The notes beneath the pieces are model-generated. The model was not told where the DNA came from, searched no databases, and saw only the letters and a program-made list of their open reading frames with translations. A DNA stretch of 64,000 nucleotides, from assembly GCF_021245735.1 (NCBI RefSeq), contig NZ_JAJISB010000001.1:248001-312000 (forward strand). The letters are read 5' to 3'. Of the stretch, positions 28,380 through 38,176 are shown piece after piece (within the stretch, counting starts at the first letter, position 1; each line of letters begins with the position of its first letter). This DNA comes from Brevibacillus daliensis (lineage in GTDB: Bacteria > Bacillota > Bacilli > Brevibacillales > Brevibacillaceae). A program made the translations under genes and the position numbers.

Positions 28380-28838
28380 TTATATATCTACCAAAAAATG
28401 TATGCTACCAACGGCCAGACAACATGCATAAGGAATCTCAATTTTCCCCTTCCCTCTACTCCCAATCCATAATAGGATTGCCCAGCAAACCGCCACTATA
28501 TTTGCTACGAGAAGTATCCAGATGATCTGTTGTTTCCCCACAACTAATCCGATAAAAGCAGACAGTTTAATATCCCCTCCTCCTATTCCACCCCCTGTTA
28601 GAACAGCCGTTAGATATAAAAGGATAAAAGCGATTGCCATACCAAAAAGGTGTGAAGAGAAGCTTTCTTGATCGTCAGGGAAAAAATATCGACCGATAAA
28701 ACATAGAAATAACGCGGGCAAAACTACCTTATCATAGATGAGCCTTTCTCTACTATCTGACCAGACCGAAATAATCATGACACCTATAAAAATGCTGACG
28801 ATTCCATTTTCACCTATTCTCTCCCATTGTCCCGTCAT
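28380..28838 (-). CDS. prepilin peptidase (A24), catalytic domain only
   Basis: 152 residues with about five hydrophobic helices and both catalytic aspartates of A24 peptidases: D28 (SDSRERLIYD) and D89 (GGGIGGGDIKLSAF). Its position between folC-murC and spoIIB corresponds to comC of B. subtilis, but the N-terminal zinc/methyltransferase domain of ComC (about 100 residues) is absent, as in TadV/FlaK-like stand-alone peptidases. Substrate unknown; no pilin gene is in this window. Confidence 0.82.
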   Translation of the reverse strand: MTGQWERIGENGIVSIFIGVMIISVWSDSRERLIYDKVVLPALFLCFIGRYFFPDDQESFSSHLFGMAIAFILLYLTAVLTGGGIGGGDIKLSAFIGLVVGKQQIIWILLVANIVAVCWAILLWIGSRGKGKIEIPYACCLAVGSIHFLVDI

Positions 28839-28896
28839 CAGCTATCGTACCCCTCTCTGTAGTTCTCTTTCCTACCATATCGGAGCACCAATGGAC

Positions 28897-28943
28897 AAAA
28901 AAACTGCCCCGCTAGAAATAATTCCTTATCTCTAACGAGGCAG
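28897..28943 (-). terminator. terminator of folC-murC
   Basis: CTGCCCCGCTAGA/TCTAACGAGGCAG hairpin (28904-28943), then TTTTTTT on the minus strand. Confidence 0.88.
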
Positions 28944-28956
28944 ATCTACCTATGGT

Positions 28957-30363
28957 TTACTTTTCTGTTACACCCTGCTTCAGCTGCTCAGCAAACCAAC
29001 ATGCTGACTTCCAGATATCCCCTGCACCCATAGTAATTACAAGGTCACCCGGTCTAAGCTGGCTTAGCATTTTCTCCTGCACTTCTTCCTTGGAAGGAAT
29101 ATATTGCGCGCGAGGATGGCTGTTTTGAATAATTTTCTCCACGAGTACTTGTGAAGAGACACCTTCAATCTTTTCTTCTCCTGGAGGCGAAAAAATGTCT
29201 GTAATAATTACTTCGTCCGCATCAGCAAACGCACGACTAAACTCCTCCATCAAGAAGAAAGTACGTGTATATCGTTGAGGTTGGAAAATAGCAAACACTC
29301 GTCGGTTGCAAGATCTGGCTCCTTGCAGTGTTGCCATGATTTCTGTCGGGTGATGGGCGTAATCATCCACCACCAGAATATCCTGAGCATCACCAATAAT
29401 TTGAAAACGGCGTTTCGCTCCACGGAAAGTAGTCAATGCTTTGGAAATTTCCGCAAATGGAACACCTGCTTGTAGCGCAACAACCATGGCAGCGAGCGAA
29501 TTAGCTACATTATGCTCACCAGGGAAGTGCAGAACAACTTCACCAAGCATCTCATCCCCATGCCAAGCAAGGTATCTGGTTACTAAATCGCTACATACGA
29601 TATCAGTTGCACGATAATCAGCCTCTCCTCTAAAATCAGGAGTTATGGCATAGGTAATAACCTTACGTCCAACATTTGGCAGGATTTCACGCACATGTGC
29701 ATCATCCACGCATAAAATAGCCGTTCCATCCGGTTTAATGTTATCTAAAAAATGAACATAGGCATTTTTCAAATTAGCAAAATCACCATCAAAATGCTCC
29801 AAATGATCAGGTTCAATATTTGTAATGATCGCATAAGCAGGATGATATTCTTTAAAAGAACCATCGCTCTCGTCTGCTTCTGCCACTACAAAATCACTTT
29901 TACCAGCCTTGGCGTTCGTTCCTGCATTTACGAGCTCCCCGCCAATAATAAAAGTAGGGTCAACTCCGCAATCTTCCAAAATGTGTGCTGTCATAGAAGT
30001 TGTGGTCGTTTTTCCATGAGCACCCGCTATGGCTACTCCCGTTCTTTCATTCAAAATTTGGGCAAGCATTTGAGAACGGTGCAAAAGTGGTATTCCTTTT
30101 TCCGACGCAGCTTTTATCTCTGGATTTTCTTTCGAGATACTAGTGGAATAAACGAGCATATCTGCTCCTTCAATATGAGCAGCATCATGACCGATCACTA
30201 CTGTTGCGCCACGTTCCTGTAATTTTTTTGCCAACTCATTCATTGACACATCTGAACCTGTTACTTTATAACCTAAATCAACCAATACACGTGCAATTCC
30301 ACTCATACCATAACCGCCGATACCGACGAAGTGGACATGTTGCAATGGTTCCACCTTATTCAC
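28957..30363 (-). CDS. murC: UDP-N-acetylmuramate--L-alanine ligase
   Basis: Adds L-Ala to UDP-MurNAc in peptidoglycan precursor synthesis. It shows the N-terminal [11 protein letters not shown] nucleotide motif (14-24), ATP loop [10 protein letters not shown] (114-123), the EADESDGSF motif and the C-terminal [10 protein letters not shown]. 468 residues. Overlaps the end of folC by 8 bases, an arrangement different from B. subtilis, where murC lies elsewhere. Confidence 0.96.
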   Translation of the reverse strand: MNKVEPLQHVHFVGIGGYGMSGIARVLVDLGYKVTGSDVSMNELAKKLQERGATVVIGHDAAHIEGADMLVYSTSISKENPEIKAASEKGIPLLHRSQMLAQILNERTGVAIAGAHGKTTTTSMTAHILEDCGVDPTFIIGGELVNAGTNAKAGKSDFVVAEADESDGSFKEYHPAYAIITNIEPDHLEHFDGDFANLKNAYVHFLDNIKPDGTAILCVDDAHVREILPNVGRKVITYAITPDFRGEADYRATDIVCSDLVTRYLAWHGDEMLGEVVLHFPGEHNVANSLAAMVVALQAGVPFAEISKALTTFRGAKRRFQIIGDAQDILVVDDYAHHPTEIMATLQGARSCNRRVFAIFQPQRYTRTFFLMEEFSRAFADADEVIITDIFSPPGEEKIEGVSSQVLVEKIIQNSHPRAQYIPSKEEVQEKMLSQLRPGDLVITMGAGDIWKSACWFAEQLKQGVTEK

Positions 30364-31723
30364 CTACCTGTTCTACGGGAATGGGAAAGAATGAGCGTAC
30401 CAAAGAGATGAAGTACAGAGATCCACAAACGAGCAGTGCATCCTCATTAGTTGCTTCATCGCTATGCCATTGTTGCAAGGTTGTTCTCCAATCTTCCGAT
30501 CGCTCAATTTGCTCTGGATCAAAACCGCCTGTTATAAATGCATCTTCCAATACTTCCGTTGAAGTTGCTCGTGGAAAATCAAAGGTTGTTACATATATTT
30601 TCTCAATAGGCAGTGACGATTCCTTAAGGACAGACGTCATCTGTGAGAGGGGTTTATCTCCTAGAGCAGAGAACATCAGATGGAGACGTTTCAACTCCGG
30701 TGCAAATTCTTTCATGCTTGCAACAAGCATTTCCATTCCTTCCGTGTTGTGTGCTCCGTCTATGATACATAGCGGTTTGCTTGAAATTATTTCCAGTCTA
30801 CCTGGCCAGCTAGTTCGAGCCAGCCCTTTTGTTATATCTTCTTCTTCCAGCAAAAACGCATAAGATTCACGTAAAAGATCAAGGACCATTAACGCTACAC
30901 CAACATTTTGAATTTGGTGCGCACCAAGCATTCGTATTCGATATAATGATGCACCTCTTCTGTATACGCTGCTGTACGTAAACTCCTGATACCCCTTCGT
31001 CAAACTCGTTGTGACTGACTGCGAGTGAAAATCTACTCCCAACCTAAATAGATTGCTTCGTTTGGACGAGGCGATCTGCTCAATCACAGCTAATGCATCG
31101 TTTTTGATCTGCCCCAATACAACAGGAACACCTGATTTAATAATTCCCGCTTTCTCATAAGCAATATCTTCCAAGGTGCTGCCGAGGATATCTGTGTGAT
31201 CCAAACCAATATTGGTAATCACCGTTACCAATGGATTCACAACATTGGTTGAATCAAGTCGGCCTCCGAGACCAGTCTCCCAAACGACGACCGCTGGGCG
31301 CACTTGTACAAAATAACAAATAGCTAAGAGGGTAATCACTTCAAACTCTGTTGGGGAACCGTACTCTGTTTCCATAGCACAGCGCTCCACCAGCGGTTTG
31401 ATCTGATCCACCAGACGAGCAAGGTCAGTCTGGGGGATCATTTGATTGTTGTATCGAATTCGTTCACGGAAATCTGTAATATATGGCGAGGTAAATGTAC
31501 CAACACTAATACCTGCTTCCTGCAATACATGTGTTAAAAAACTGCAGGTAGAACCCTTACCATTAGTACCTGCCACATGGACAAACATCAATCTTCTCTG
31601 TGGATGCCCTAGCTCTTCTAGCATCCAGTTCATGCGCTCAAGTCCCGGCTTTTGACCGAAACGGAGCAAACCATGCAGCCATGTTAACGCTTCTTCATAG
31701 GAAAAATCATGATCTGCCTTCAT
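30356..31723 (-). CDS. folC: folylpolyglutamate/dihydrofolate synthase
   Basis: Mur-ligase-fold enzyme that adds glutamate to folates. ATP loop GTNGKGST (52-59), the [11 protein letters not shown] segment and the [10 protein letters not shown]-terminal motif are present. 455 residues. Lies 58 bases after valS, as in Bacillus valS-folC. Confidence 0.95.
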   Translation of the reverse strand: MKADHDFSYEEALTWLHGLLRFGQKPGLERMNWMLEELGHPQRRLMFVHVAGTNGKGSTCSFLTHVLQEAGISVGTFTSPYITDFRERIRYNNQMIPQTDLARLVDQIKPLVERCAMETEYGSPTEFEVITLLAICYFVQVRPAVVVWETGLGGRLDSTNVVNPLVTVITNIGLDHTDILGSTLEDIAYEKAGIIKSGVPVVLGQIKNDALAVIEQIASSKRSNLFRLGVDFHSQSVTTSLTKGYQEFTYSSVYRRGASLYRIRMLGAHQIQNVGVALMVLDLLRESYAFLLEEEDITKGLARTSWPGRLEIISSKPLCIIDGAHNTEGMEMLVASMKEFAPELKRLHLMFSALGDKPLSQMTSVLKESSLPIEKIYVTTFDFPRATSTEVLEDAFITGGFDPEQIERSEDWRTTLQQWHSDEATNEDALLVCGSLYFISLVRSFFPIPVEQVGE

Positions 31724-31781
31724 TTACCGTATGACCCCAATCGTTTGGTTATGACAAAAATGAAGCGGGCAAGCCTAAGAT

Positions 31782-34442
31782 TTACAGATCCGCTAAACGT
31801 GCGATTACTTTTTCACGCTTACTAGCATAATCAGCCATCTTCGCTTTTTCTTCCTCGATGACATGTTCAGGCGCTTTTGCCATAAATCCAGGGTTATTTA
31901 GCTTTTTCTCAATACGTTCTACTTCTTTATTTAGTATATCGATTTCCTTTTCCAAACGCTTGCGCTCTTGTTCCGTATCAATTAGCCCAGCTAATGGAAG
32001 GAATAATTCTGCTCCTGTTACGACAGCCGACATTACTTTTTCCGGTGCTTGCAAGTCGCTTGCGATAACCAGCTTTTCTGGATTACAGAAGCGTACCAAG
32101 AACTCTTCACCGCGCTTTAGTTGTTCTTCTGCTTGTGGCGTCGATGCTTTGATTTGCAGTTCAATTTTCTTCGACATCGGTACATTCACTTCTGCACGGA
32201 TATTACGTACGCTACGAATAATATCCATTAACAGGCTCATTTCTTTTTCAGCTTCGTTATATACGAATTCTGATTTTGCCACAGGCCAGTTAGCAATCGT
32301 GATACTCTCTCCCTGGTGCGGCAATGCTTGCCAGATTTCTTCCGTAATGAACGGCATCATCGGGTGAAGGAGACGCAGTGTTTGGTCAAGTACATACACT
32401 AGAACGGATTGCGTAGTTTTCTTCACTTTTTGATCGTCACCGTACAATGGCAATTTCGCCATCTCAATATACCAGTCACACAGATCATCCCAAATGAAGT
32501 TATACAGGGAACGACCTGCTTCTCCGAATTCAAACGCATCCATCAAACGAGTTACATCAGAAATTGTTGACTGAAGTCGAGTCAAAATCCATTTATCAGG
32601 AGTGGATAGTTCACCAGTCAGATCAATATCCTCATACGTAAACCCTTGTAAATTCATCAGTGCAAATCGAGAAGCATTCCAAATTTTGTTGGCAAAGTTG
32701 CGGTTTGCCTCTACTTTTTCCCAATAAAAACGTTGGTCATTACCCGGAGAGTTACCCGTAGCCAGTGTAAATCGAAGAGCATCAGCACCGTATTTCTCGA
32801 TAACCTCCATCGGGTCAACACCATTTCCAAGCGACTTGGACATTTTGCGACCTTCCGAGTCACGGATGATACCATGAATCAATACATGTTCGAATGGTTT
32901 TTCTCCAGTGAACTCCAGACCACTAAAGATCATTCGGGCTACCCAGAAGAAGATGATGTCATATCCAGTAACCAATACGTTAGTTGGATAGAAATATTTA
33001 AGATCTTCCGTTTGATCTGGCCAGCCTAATGTTGAAAACGGCCATAGAGCCGAGCTGAACCACGTATCTAAGACGTCATTGTCTTGGGAAAGGTTGCTTC
33101 CGTTACAGCTTGGGCACGTTGTTAAATCTTCACGAACTACGTGCATTTCTCCGCAATCCTGGCAATACCAGGCAGGGATACGGTGACCCCACCATAATTG
33201 GCGAGAAATACACCAGTCGCGGATATTTTCAATCCAGCGCAGATACGTATTTTTAAACCGTTCTGGTACAAATGTAACACTATCTTCAGAAGCCGCATTC
33301 GCCAATGCATCGTCAGCAAGTGGCTGCATTTTAACGAACCATTGTGTAGACAGGTACGGTTCAACAACCGCATCACTGCGTTCACTATGACCAACTTGGT
33401 GAATATGCTCTTCGATTTTGAACATAACACCTTGCTCCTCAAGGTCTTTAATGATTTGTTTGCGACATTCAAAACGATCCATACCTTTGTAAGGACCAGC
33501 TTCATCATTCATGATACCTGATTCATCCATAACAATGATCTGCTCCAAATTATGACGCTGACCAATCTCGAAATCGTTAGGGTCATGAGCAGGTGTGATT
33601 TTTACCGCACCAGAACCAAATTCCGGATCACAATAATCGTCAGCTACGATTGGAATCTCACGTCCGGTAATTGGTAGAATAACCGTTTTACCAATTAAAT
33701 CTTTGTAGCGTTCGTCTTCTGGATGAACAGCAACTGCTGTATCACCAAGCATCGTTTCCGGACGAGTGGTAGCAACTTCGATATAGCCACTTCCATCAGC
33801 TAGAGGGTAACGCATGTGATGAAGAGCACCTTTAACTTCCTTATAAATTACCTCAACATCAGAGAGAGCCGTACGTGCAGCAGGGTCCCAGTTAATGATG
33901 CGTTTTCCACGATAAATCAAGCCTTTTTCATAAAAGCGAACAAATACTTCTCGGACAGCACGAGACAACCCTTCATCCAAAGTAAAACGCTCACGGGAGT
34001 AATCAAGAGCTAAACCAAGATTTTCCCACTGCTCACGGATGTTGCCGGAATAGATATGTTTCCATTCCCATACCTTCTCTAGGAACTTTTCACGACCAAG
34101 GTCATGACGGGAGATCCCTTCTTCACGCAGATTTGCTTCTACTTTTGTTTGAGTAGCGATCCCTGCATGGTCCATGCCTGGTAAGAAAAGTGTGCTGTAG
34201 CCTTGCATGCGCTTGGAACGGGTGATGATGTCTTGCAAGGTTGTATCCAATGCATGGCCCAAATGAAGCTTACCAGTAACGTTCGGAGGCGGGATTACAA
34301 TCGTAAAAGGTTCTTTTTGTGGATCACGTTCCGCTTTAAAGAATTCTTTCTCAATCCAGTAGGGATACCATTTGGATTCAGCCGCTTTTGGATCGTAGTT
34401 CTTCGGTAACTGGGCATCTAAAGACGCTTGTTCGTTTGCCAT
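31782..34442 (-). CDS. valS: valyl-tRNA synthetase
   Basis: Class-I synthetase of 886 residues. HIGH-type motif [13 protein letters not shown] (51-63), the CP1 editing domain (about 190-340), [11 protein letters not shown] for KMSKS, the anticodon domain and a C-terminal coiled coil ([24 protein letters not shown]...) are present. The start is the ATG of MANEQASL, with AAGGAGG 9 bases upstream; the longer open frame extends into the T-box leader. Controlled by that leader. Confidence 0.97.
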   Translation of the reverse strand: MANEQASLDAQLPKNYDPKAAESKWYPYWIEKEFFKAERDPQKEPFTIVIPPPNVTGKLHLGHALDTTLQDIITRSKRMQGYSTLFLPGMDHAGIATQTKVEANLREEGISRHDLGREKFLEKVWEWKHIYSGNIREQWENLGLALDYSRERFTLDEGLSRAVREVFVRFYEKGLIYRGKRIINWDPAARTALSDVEVIYKEVKGALHHMRYPLADGSGYIEVATTRPETMLGDTAVAVHPEDERYKDLIGKTVILPITGREIPIVADDYCDPEFGSGAVKITPAHDPNDFEIGQRHNLEQIIVMDESGIMNDEAGPYKGMDRFECRKQIIKDLEEQGVMFKIEEHIHQVGHSERSDAVVEPYLSTQWFVKMQPLADDALANAASEDSVTFVPERFKNTYLRWIENIRDWCISRQLWWGHRIPAWYCQDCGEMHVVREDLTTCPSCNGSNLSQDNDVLDTWFSSALWPFSTLGWPDQTEDLKYFYPTNVLVTGYDIIFFWVARMIFSGLEFTGEKPFEHVLIHGIIRDSEGRKMSKSLGNGVDPMEVIEKYGADALRFTLATGNSPGNDQRFYWEKVEANRNFANKIWNASRFALMNLQGFTYEDIDLTGELSTPDKWILTRLQSTISDVTRLMDAFEFGEAGRSLYNFIWDDLCDWYIEMAKLPLYGDDQKVKKTTQSVLVYVLDQTLRLLHPMMPFITEEIWQALPHQGESITIANWPVAKSEFVYNEAEKEMSLLMDIIRSVRNIRAEVNVPMSKKIELQIKASTPQAEEQLKRGEEFLVRFCNPEKLVIASDLQAPEKVMSAVVTGAELFLPLAGLIDTEQERKRLEKEIDILNKEVERIEKKLNNPGFMAKAPEHVIEEEKAKMADYASKREKVIARLADL

Positions 34443-34506
34443 AATTTTTTCCTCCTTGTATCCTAGTCGACGAGTAAGTAGGACTCGCATTTCTACTTTT
34501 TGACAA

Positions 34507-34735
34507 ATAAAAAAACCCCATCTCATCAAAGGACGAAAAGGAGTTTGTTTCGCGGTACCACCTTTGTTAATGCACCATTAAGAAACAAGTGCATTCACTC
34601 AAACACAGATAACGGCATGAAAACCGATTCCAACTACTTAACGAACGTGGTTCATTGGAATTGCTCATGGACGACTTTCCACTATTTTTTGTCCTTAGAG
34701 GATCTCGCAGCGAACGTCCTCCCTCTCTGTCAAGG
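34507..34735 (-). promoter_or_regulatory. T-box leader of valS
   Basis: The conserved antiterminator core GGTGGTACCGCG lies at 34551-34562 on the minus strand. It is followed by a terminator with arms AACTCC/GGGGTT and TCGTC/GATGA (34514-34545) and a T-run. Upstream about 170 bases form Stem I and accessory stems, including GAGAGGGAGGACG with CGTCC partners. A GTC triplet at 34673-34675 in GGAAAGTCGTCC is a candidate valine specifier; the exact specifier loop was not modelled. Uncharged tRNA-Val should allow read-through. Confidence 0.93.
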
Positions 34736-34741
34736 TAAAAC

Positions 34742-34771
34742 AGTGTACTCTTTCCAATCATAGCATGTCAT
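34742..34771 (-). promoter_or_regulatory. promoter of the valS T-box transcript
   Basis: ATGACA (34766-34771) and TACACT (34742-34747), spacing 18, just upstream of the T-box stem I. Confidence 0.65.
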
Positions 34772-34836
34772 ATTAAAGGTTTTTACTACAGCATATTATA
34801 GCGAACAAGGAGTTGTTCGTCAAATACAGGTAGAGC

Positions 34837-34886
34837 GGAGACGCAAACGTGCTGATGTAATCTTACATCAGTATGGTTACGTCTCC
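34837..34886. repeat. long inverted repeat after yitT
   Basis: Arms GGAGACG/CGTCTCC (34837-34843, 34880-34886) enclose a perfect CTGATGTAA/TTACATCAG stem and an ACG/CGT pair. There is no T-run on either side, so it is not a classical terminator although it begins 6 bases after the yitT stop. Confidence 0.7.
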
Positions 34887-34891
34887 CCCAT

Positions 34892-35698
34892 TTAGTGGAT
34901 ATTCCTCTTTTTAAAGCGTCCACCTTTGACATCGTGGATATTTCCAATAGCCAAAAAAGCTGAGTCATCATGGTCTTCCACGATCTCTTTTAGCTTGGCT
35001 TCCTCTAATCGAGTCACAACCGTAAAAATTACCTTTTTGTCGTCTCCTGAATATCCGCCTTCTCCATTCAGGTAGGTCACTCCTCGACCCAACCTGGCAA
35101 GCAGTGCATCACCAATATCCTTGTGTTTATCACTGATAATCCAGACCGATTTAGACTCGTTAAAGCCCTCAATCGTAAGCTCAATCATTTTATATGCAAT
35201 ATAATAGGCAATCAATGAGTACATAGCTTGGTCCCAGCCGTAGATAAACCCTGCGCTGCCCAAGATGAAGATATTTAAAAACATAACAACTTCACCAACA
35301 GAAAACGAGCTCTTTCTATTAATAAGAATCGCGACAATTTCTGTTCCGTCTAACGAACCCCCATACCGAATGACTAACCCGACCCCAATCCCAAGGAAAA
35401 ATCCTCCGTAAATCGCGGCAAGAAACGGTTCGTACGTGATGGGATCAACCGGATGAAGCAAGGTCGTTCCAATTGACATAACAGTTACTCCAGCCAGCGT
35501 TGATAAAGCAAATGTTTTACCGATTTGTTTGTACCCGACAATTAAAAAAGGTAAATTCAACAGAAACAGGAACACCCCAACTGGCCACTCTGTGAGGTAA
35601 GCAGCAATAATTGAGATGCCCACTACCCCTCCATCAATCAATTTGTTAGGGATAAGGAAAATTTCTAGACCAATGGATACAAGGATGGCTCCAAGCAC
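34892..35698 (-). CDS. YitT-family membrane protein
   Basis: 268 residues: five or six hydrophobic segments with family motifs FLIPNKLIDGGVVGIS and RYGGSLDGTEIVAIL, then a C-terminal DUF2179 domain (about 195-268, VTYLNGEGGYSGDDKKVIFTVV). Role unknown in most bacteria. The GTG at 35698 has no ribosome site and would truncate the first helix. An in-frame extension, KKKNIITTIKRAVFIV, begins with ATC at 35752, 8 bases after AAGGGAG, so the true start may be upstream and non-canonical. Confidence 0.87.
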   Translation of the reverse strand: MLGAILVSIGLEIFLIPNKLIDGGVVGISIIAAYLTEWPVGVFLFLLNLPFLIVGYKQIGKTFALSTLAGVTVMSIGTTLLHPVDPITYEPFLAAIYGGFFLGIGVGLVIRYGGSLDGTEIVAILINRKSSFSVGEVVMFLNIFILGSAGFIYGWDQAMYSLIAYYIAYKMIELTIEGFNESKSVWIISDKHKDIGDALLARLGRGVTYLNGEGGYSGDDKKVIFTVVTRLEEAKLKEIVEDHDDSAFLAIGNIHDVKGGRFKKRNIH

Positions 35699-35786
35699 AA
35701 TAAATACTGCTCTTTTAATGGTAGTAATAATGTTTTTTTTCTTCGTCCCGATAGAAATTACTCCCTTCTAGTGAAAAACTCCACGA

Positions 35787-35816
35787 ACTATATTTTAATT
35801 TTACATTAATATTCAA
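35787..35816 (-). promoter_or_regulatory. possible promoter of yitT
   Basis: TTGAAT (35811-35816) and TATAGT (35787-35792), spacing 18, on the minus strand. Its start point would lie about 30 bases before the candidate upstream start. Confidence 0.5.
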
Positions 35817-35891
35817 ACTGTGGCGAATTCTAAGTGCATCACCTGTTCAAATTCCCATGCATATTCTAAAGGAATAAGAGGTGGTGTTACT

Positions 35892-36074
35892 ATGAACTGG
35901 CGTCGTTTGAAACATCATTTATTTTTCAAACAGATAAAACGCAGCCGTGAGCTACTGGTTCCACTTGTTCTCTTTCAATTTGTACGGACGTTATTGCTCC
36001 CGACAGCTATTGATGTCCTCATTCTGGGAGGTATCGCTTTTGCTTATCTGGCAGTGCAACTGGATTGGCTATAA
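35892..36074 (+). CDS. small membrane protein of unknown function (60 aa)
   Basis: Starts MNWRRLKHHLFFKQIKRSREL, strongly basic, then one long hydrophobic stretch (about 21-57, LLVPLVLFQFVRTLLLPTAIDVLILGGIAFAYLAV) that could make two short helices. GAGGTGG lies 7 bases before the ATG. Isolated plus-strand gene between yitT and ysxE, followed by a 10-base inverted repeat (TATGAAAAAC/GTTTTTCATA). No family recognised. Confidence 0.65.
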   Translation: MNWRRLKHHLFFKQIKRSRELLVPLVLFQFVRTLLLPTAIDVLILGGIAFAYLAVQLDWL

Positions 36075-36145
36075 TGAACAGGCAAGAAGTAACCAAACAA
36101 AACGGTCACATCCAATTTTATGAAAAACATCGAGACGTTTTTCAT

Positions 36146-36177
36146 AGAAAAAACGCCCCCGGGCAACATGAGGCGTT
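36146..36177 (-). terminator. terminator of spoVID-ysxE operon
   Basis: AACGCC/GGCGTT arms (36152-36157, 36172-36177) followed by TTTTTTC on the minus strand, 4 bases past the ysxE-like stop. Confidence 0.78.
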
Positions 36178-36181
36178 CTCA

Positions 36182-37177
36182 TCACCATTTTTGGTTGACC
36201 CATCGTTGTAATCTCATTAGCCGATCCAGGTCTTTTTCTATCCGTCTAACAGCAAATAGCTCTGTCCACTCGTATCTTCTCTGATAATAAGACTCCAAAT
36301 CTCTCATGACTCGTTCTGGATAGTGTAAAAAGCATTTCATCAATGCAGTTTCTTCAGGACGTAGTGGAAATACTTCTCCATACTGCTCCATTACCTGAGA
36401 AGCCCCCTTGTCATCACCACCTAACTGGTAATAGTTACGTAAGAGTGCGGTCATATCACGTACAGGAGTATCAAATACCGTGCGATCAAAATTAAGCAGA
36501 CGAACATGATCCAGATCGTCCATAATCGTATGGCTCGGGTGAGGAAATCCATGAATCAGGCATAGTCGAAAATGATTGCTGGTCTCATGCCTTCTGCGCC
36601 ATAATTTTAATGATTCCAGCGCTTGATTCGAAATATCTGTTAAAAAAGGATAATTAGCCAAGAAAACAACATCAAAAGGAGATGGATACTCTCTTTCCAA
36701 CGCCAGATCTCGATACAAATTCATCTGCTGGATCCAGAATACCCATCTAGTAAGCAAGGCATCCACCAAAGGTTCAATCTGTCTGGGATCATCAAAGCGG
36801 TAGTTTTGCGTTAATTGATGAAACTCTGCTAATCTCACTGCTGTCGCTGTTGCCCAGGTTGATAAATTATCAATCGTAATCGAATTGCTCTCTACCCACT
36901 CCGTTAGGTAATATACTTCCTCGCCTTTCTTGACAAATGGCTCATCAAACTTGGTATACAGGAAGGGAACGGCGCCCTCCCATCCACGCTCCTGAAGATG
37001 TCGTAGTACTCCACCAACATGAGTGAGACGGTCGGGCGGCGCGAATGTTTGTTTACAGACATAGGCCCCGTATGGCGTAATACCTTTATGAACCTGAGGA
37101 GCTTTGATCACTTCAATGCTTTCGATGTACATATCATAGTCTTGAAACAATGGGTATAACTGATCAAACCGACTCAT
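36182..37177 (-). CDS. ysxE: spore coat protein YsxE/CotS family (pseudokinase)
   Basis: 331 residues with an aminoglycoside-phosphotransferase-like fold: N-lobe AYVCKQTFAP, long helical region and C-lobe LIHGFPHPSHTIM...VRLLNFDR. The catalytic HGDxxxxN is replaced by HGFPHPSH and the DFD by NFD, so kinase activity is unlikely. In B. subtilis ysxE follows spoVID and encodes a coat protein. Its start overlaps the upstream cotS-like gene by 4 bases (ATGA). Confidence 0.85.
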   Translation of the reverse strand: MSRFDQLYPLFQDYDMYIESIEVIKAPQVHKGITPYGAYVCKQTFAPPDRLTHVGGVLRHLQERGWEGAVPFLYTKFDEPFVKKGEEVYYLTEWVESNSITIDNLSTWATATAVRLAEFHQLTQNYRFDDPRQIEPLVDALLTRWVFWIQQMNLYRDLALEREYPSPFDVVFLANYPFLTDISNQALESLKLWRRRHETSNHFRLCLIHGFPHPSHTIMDDLDHVRLLNFDRTVFDTPVRDMTALLRNYYQLGGDDKGASQVMEQYGEVFPLRPEETALMKCFLHYPERVMRDLESYYQRRYEWTELFAVRRIEKDLDRLMRLQRWVNQKW

Positions 37178-38160
37178 GACAACACTCTTCCCTGTTCAGC
37201 GCGCTTGGCTATCTCTTGCAGGGTATGGTCAATACAACTTTGTTGCTCTACCATTTTCTGTACATTCGCTCGCAATTCCTGATCGTTTATACCATCGTCA
37301 GTCAAAAAGCATGTAGAAATTGCTTGCCATAATTCCCTCGGATAAGCCATAAAAGCAAGTAACAATTTATACTCTTCATAACTTAGTTGTTTTTGCTCTT
37401 CATAACCATCCAAAAATGCTTCGATCAACTGCTCATTTCCCTCTTCACCTGCCAGTTGCCTTAAGTAAGAGGCTGTGTCTCTTTGTTGAACAGAAAGCTG
37501 CGGTCGATAAAATCCCCGTAAAAACACTTGATTTCCAACCAAAATCCAGTTTTCCTTAAGCATTTCCTTATGAGTCACATGTAATAATTCTTCAGGTAAA
37601 GAAATTGCCGCCAGAAGGGAAGCACTACGTTCCATCCTCTCCCAAACTGGCTCCAGTAACTCTACAAGCTCAGCGACTTCATCACCTTGATGACCAATCT
37701 GCCATTCTCTAATTTTTTGTTTTGCTTGCACAATTTCTTCATTAATTCTTTCCTGTTCTCTCCTTAACAACTCTGATCCAATGGGTACATCCTGCGCTTG
37801 TTGAGCAATATGCATCCATGCCGTTGTTCGCCCACATTCCTTTATCATGGAAGGAATAAGGGGCACTTGTTCACTGTTTTTTTGGTGATCGATTAGACTA
37901 TATCCTTTATTACTGTATATCACGTAAGGTTTAGAATCCTTCGTTCGAATAAACCTCTCTACATTTCTCTGCCCGTTTTTCACCATCTGCTCTCGCCAGG
38001 AAAACGACCACCGCATGTAATCTACACGCGGCCACACCCGCATCTCCTTTGTCCCTCTGTTTGTTTCGATCAGATAAAAATCATCTTTGGGAGTTACCTT
38101 GATGGTCCTGATCTTATACTTTTTGCAAATGGGTGTCAGATCGAATTGTTCACTCGCCAC
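37174..38160 (-). CDS. second CotS/YsxE-like spore coat pseudokinase
   Basis: 328 residues, same overall pattern as the downstream ysxE: N-lobe IRTIKVTPKDDFYLIETNRG, helical middle, then VTHKEMLKENWILVGNQVFLRGF where active enzymes have HGD...N and DFD. All three catalytic positions are lost. Lies 16 bases after spoVID and overlaps ysxE, so the three genes are one operon. B. subtilis has only one such gene between spoVID and valS. Probably a coat or coat-assembly protein (inference). Confidence 0.75.
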   Translation of the reverse strand: MASEQFDLTPICKKYKIRTIKVTPKDDFYLIETNRGTKEMRVWPRVDYMRWSFSWREQMVKNGQRNVERFIRTKDSKPYVIYSNKGYSLIDHQKNSEQVPLIPSMIKECGRTTAWMHIAQQAQDVPIGSELLRREQERINEEIVQAKQKIREWQIGHQGDEVAELVELLEPVWERMERSASLLAAISLPEELLHVTHKEMLKENWILVGNQVFLRGFYRPQLSVQQRDTASYLRQLAGEEGNEQLIEAFLDGYEEQKQLSYEEYKLLLAFMAYPRELWQAISTCFLTDDGINDQELRANVQKMVEQQSCIDHTLQEIAKRAEQGRVLS

Positions 38161-38176
38161 ATTTTACCCCTCCCCA

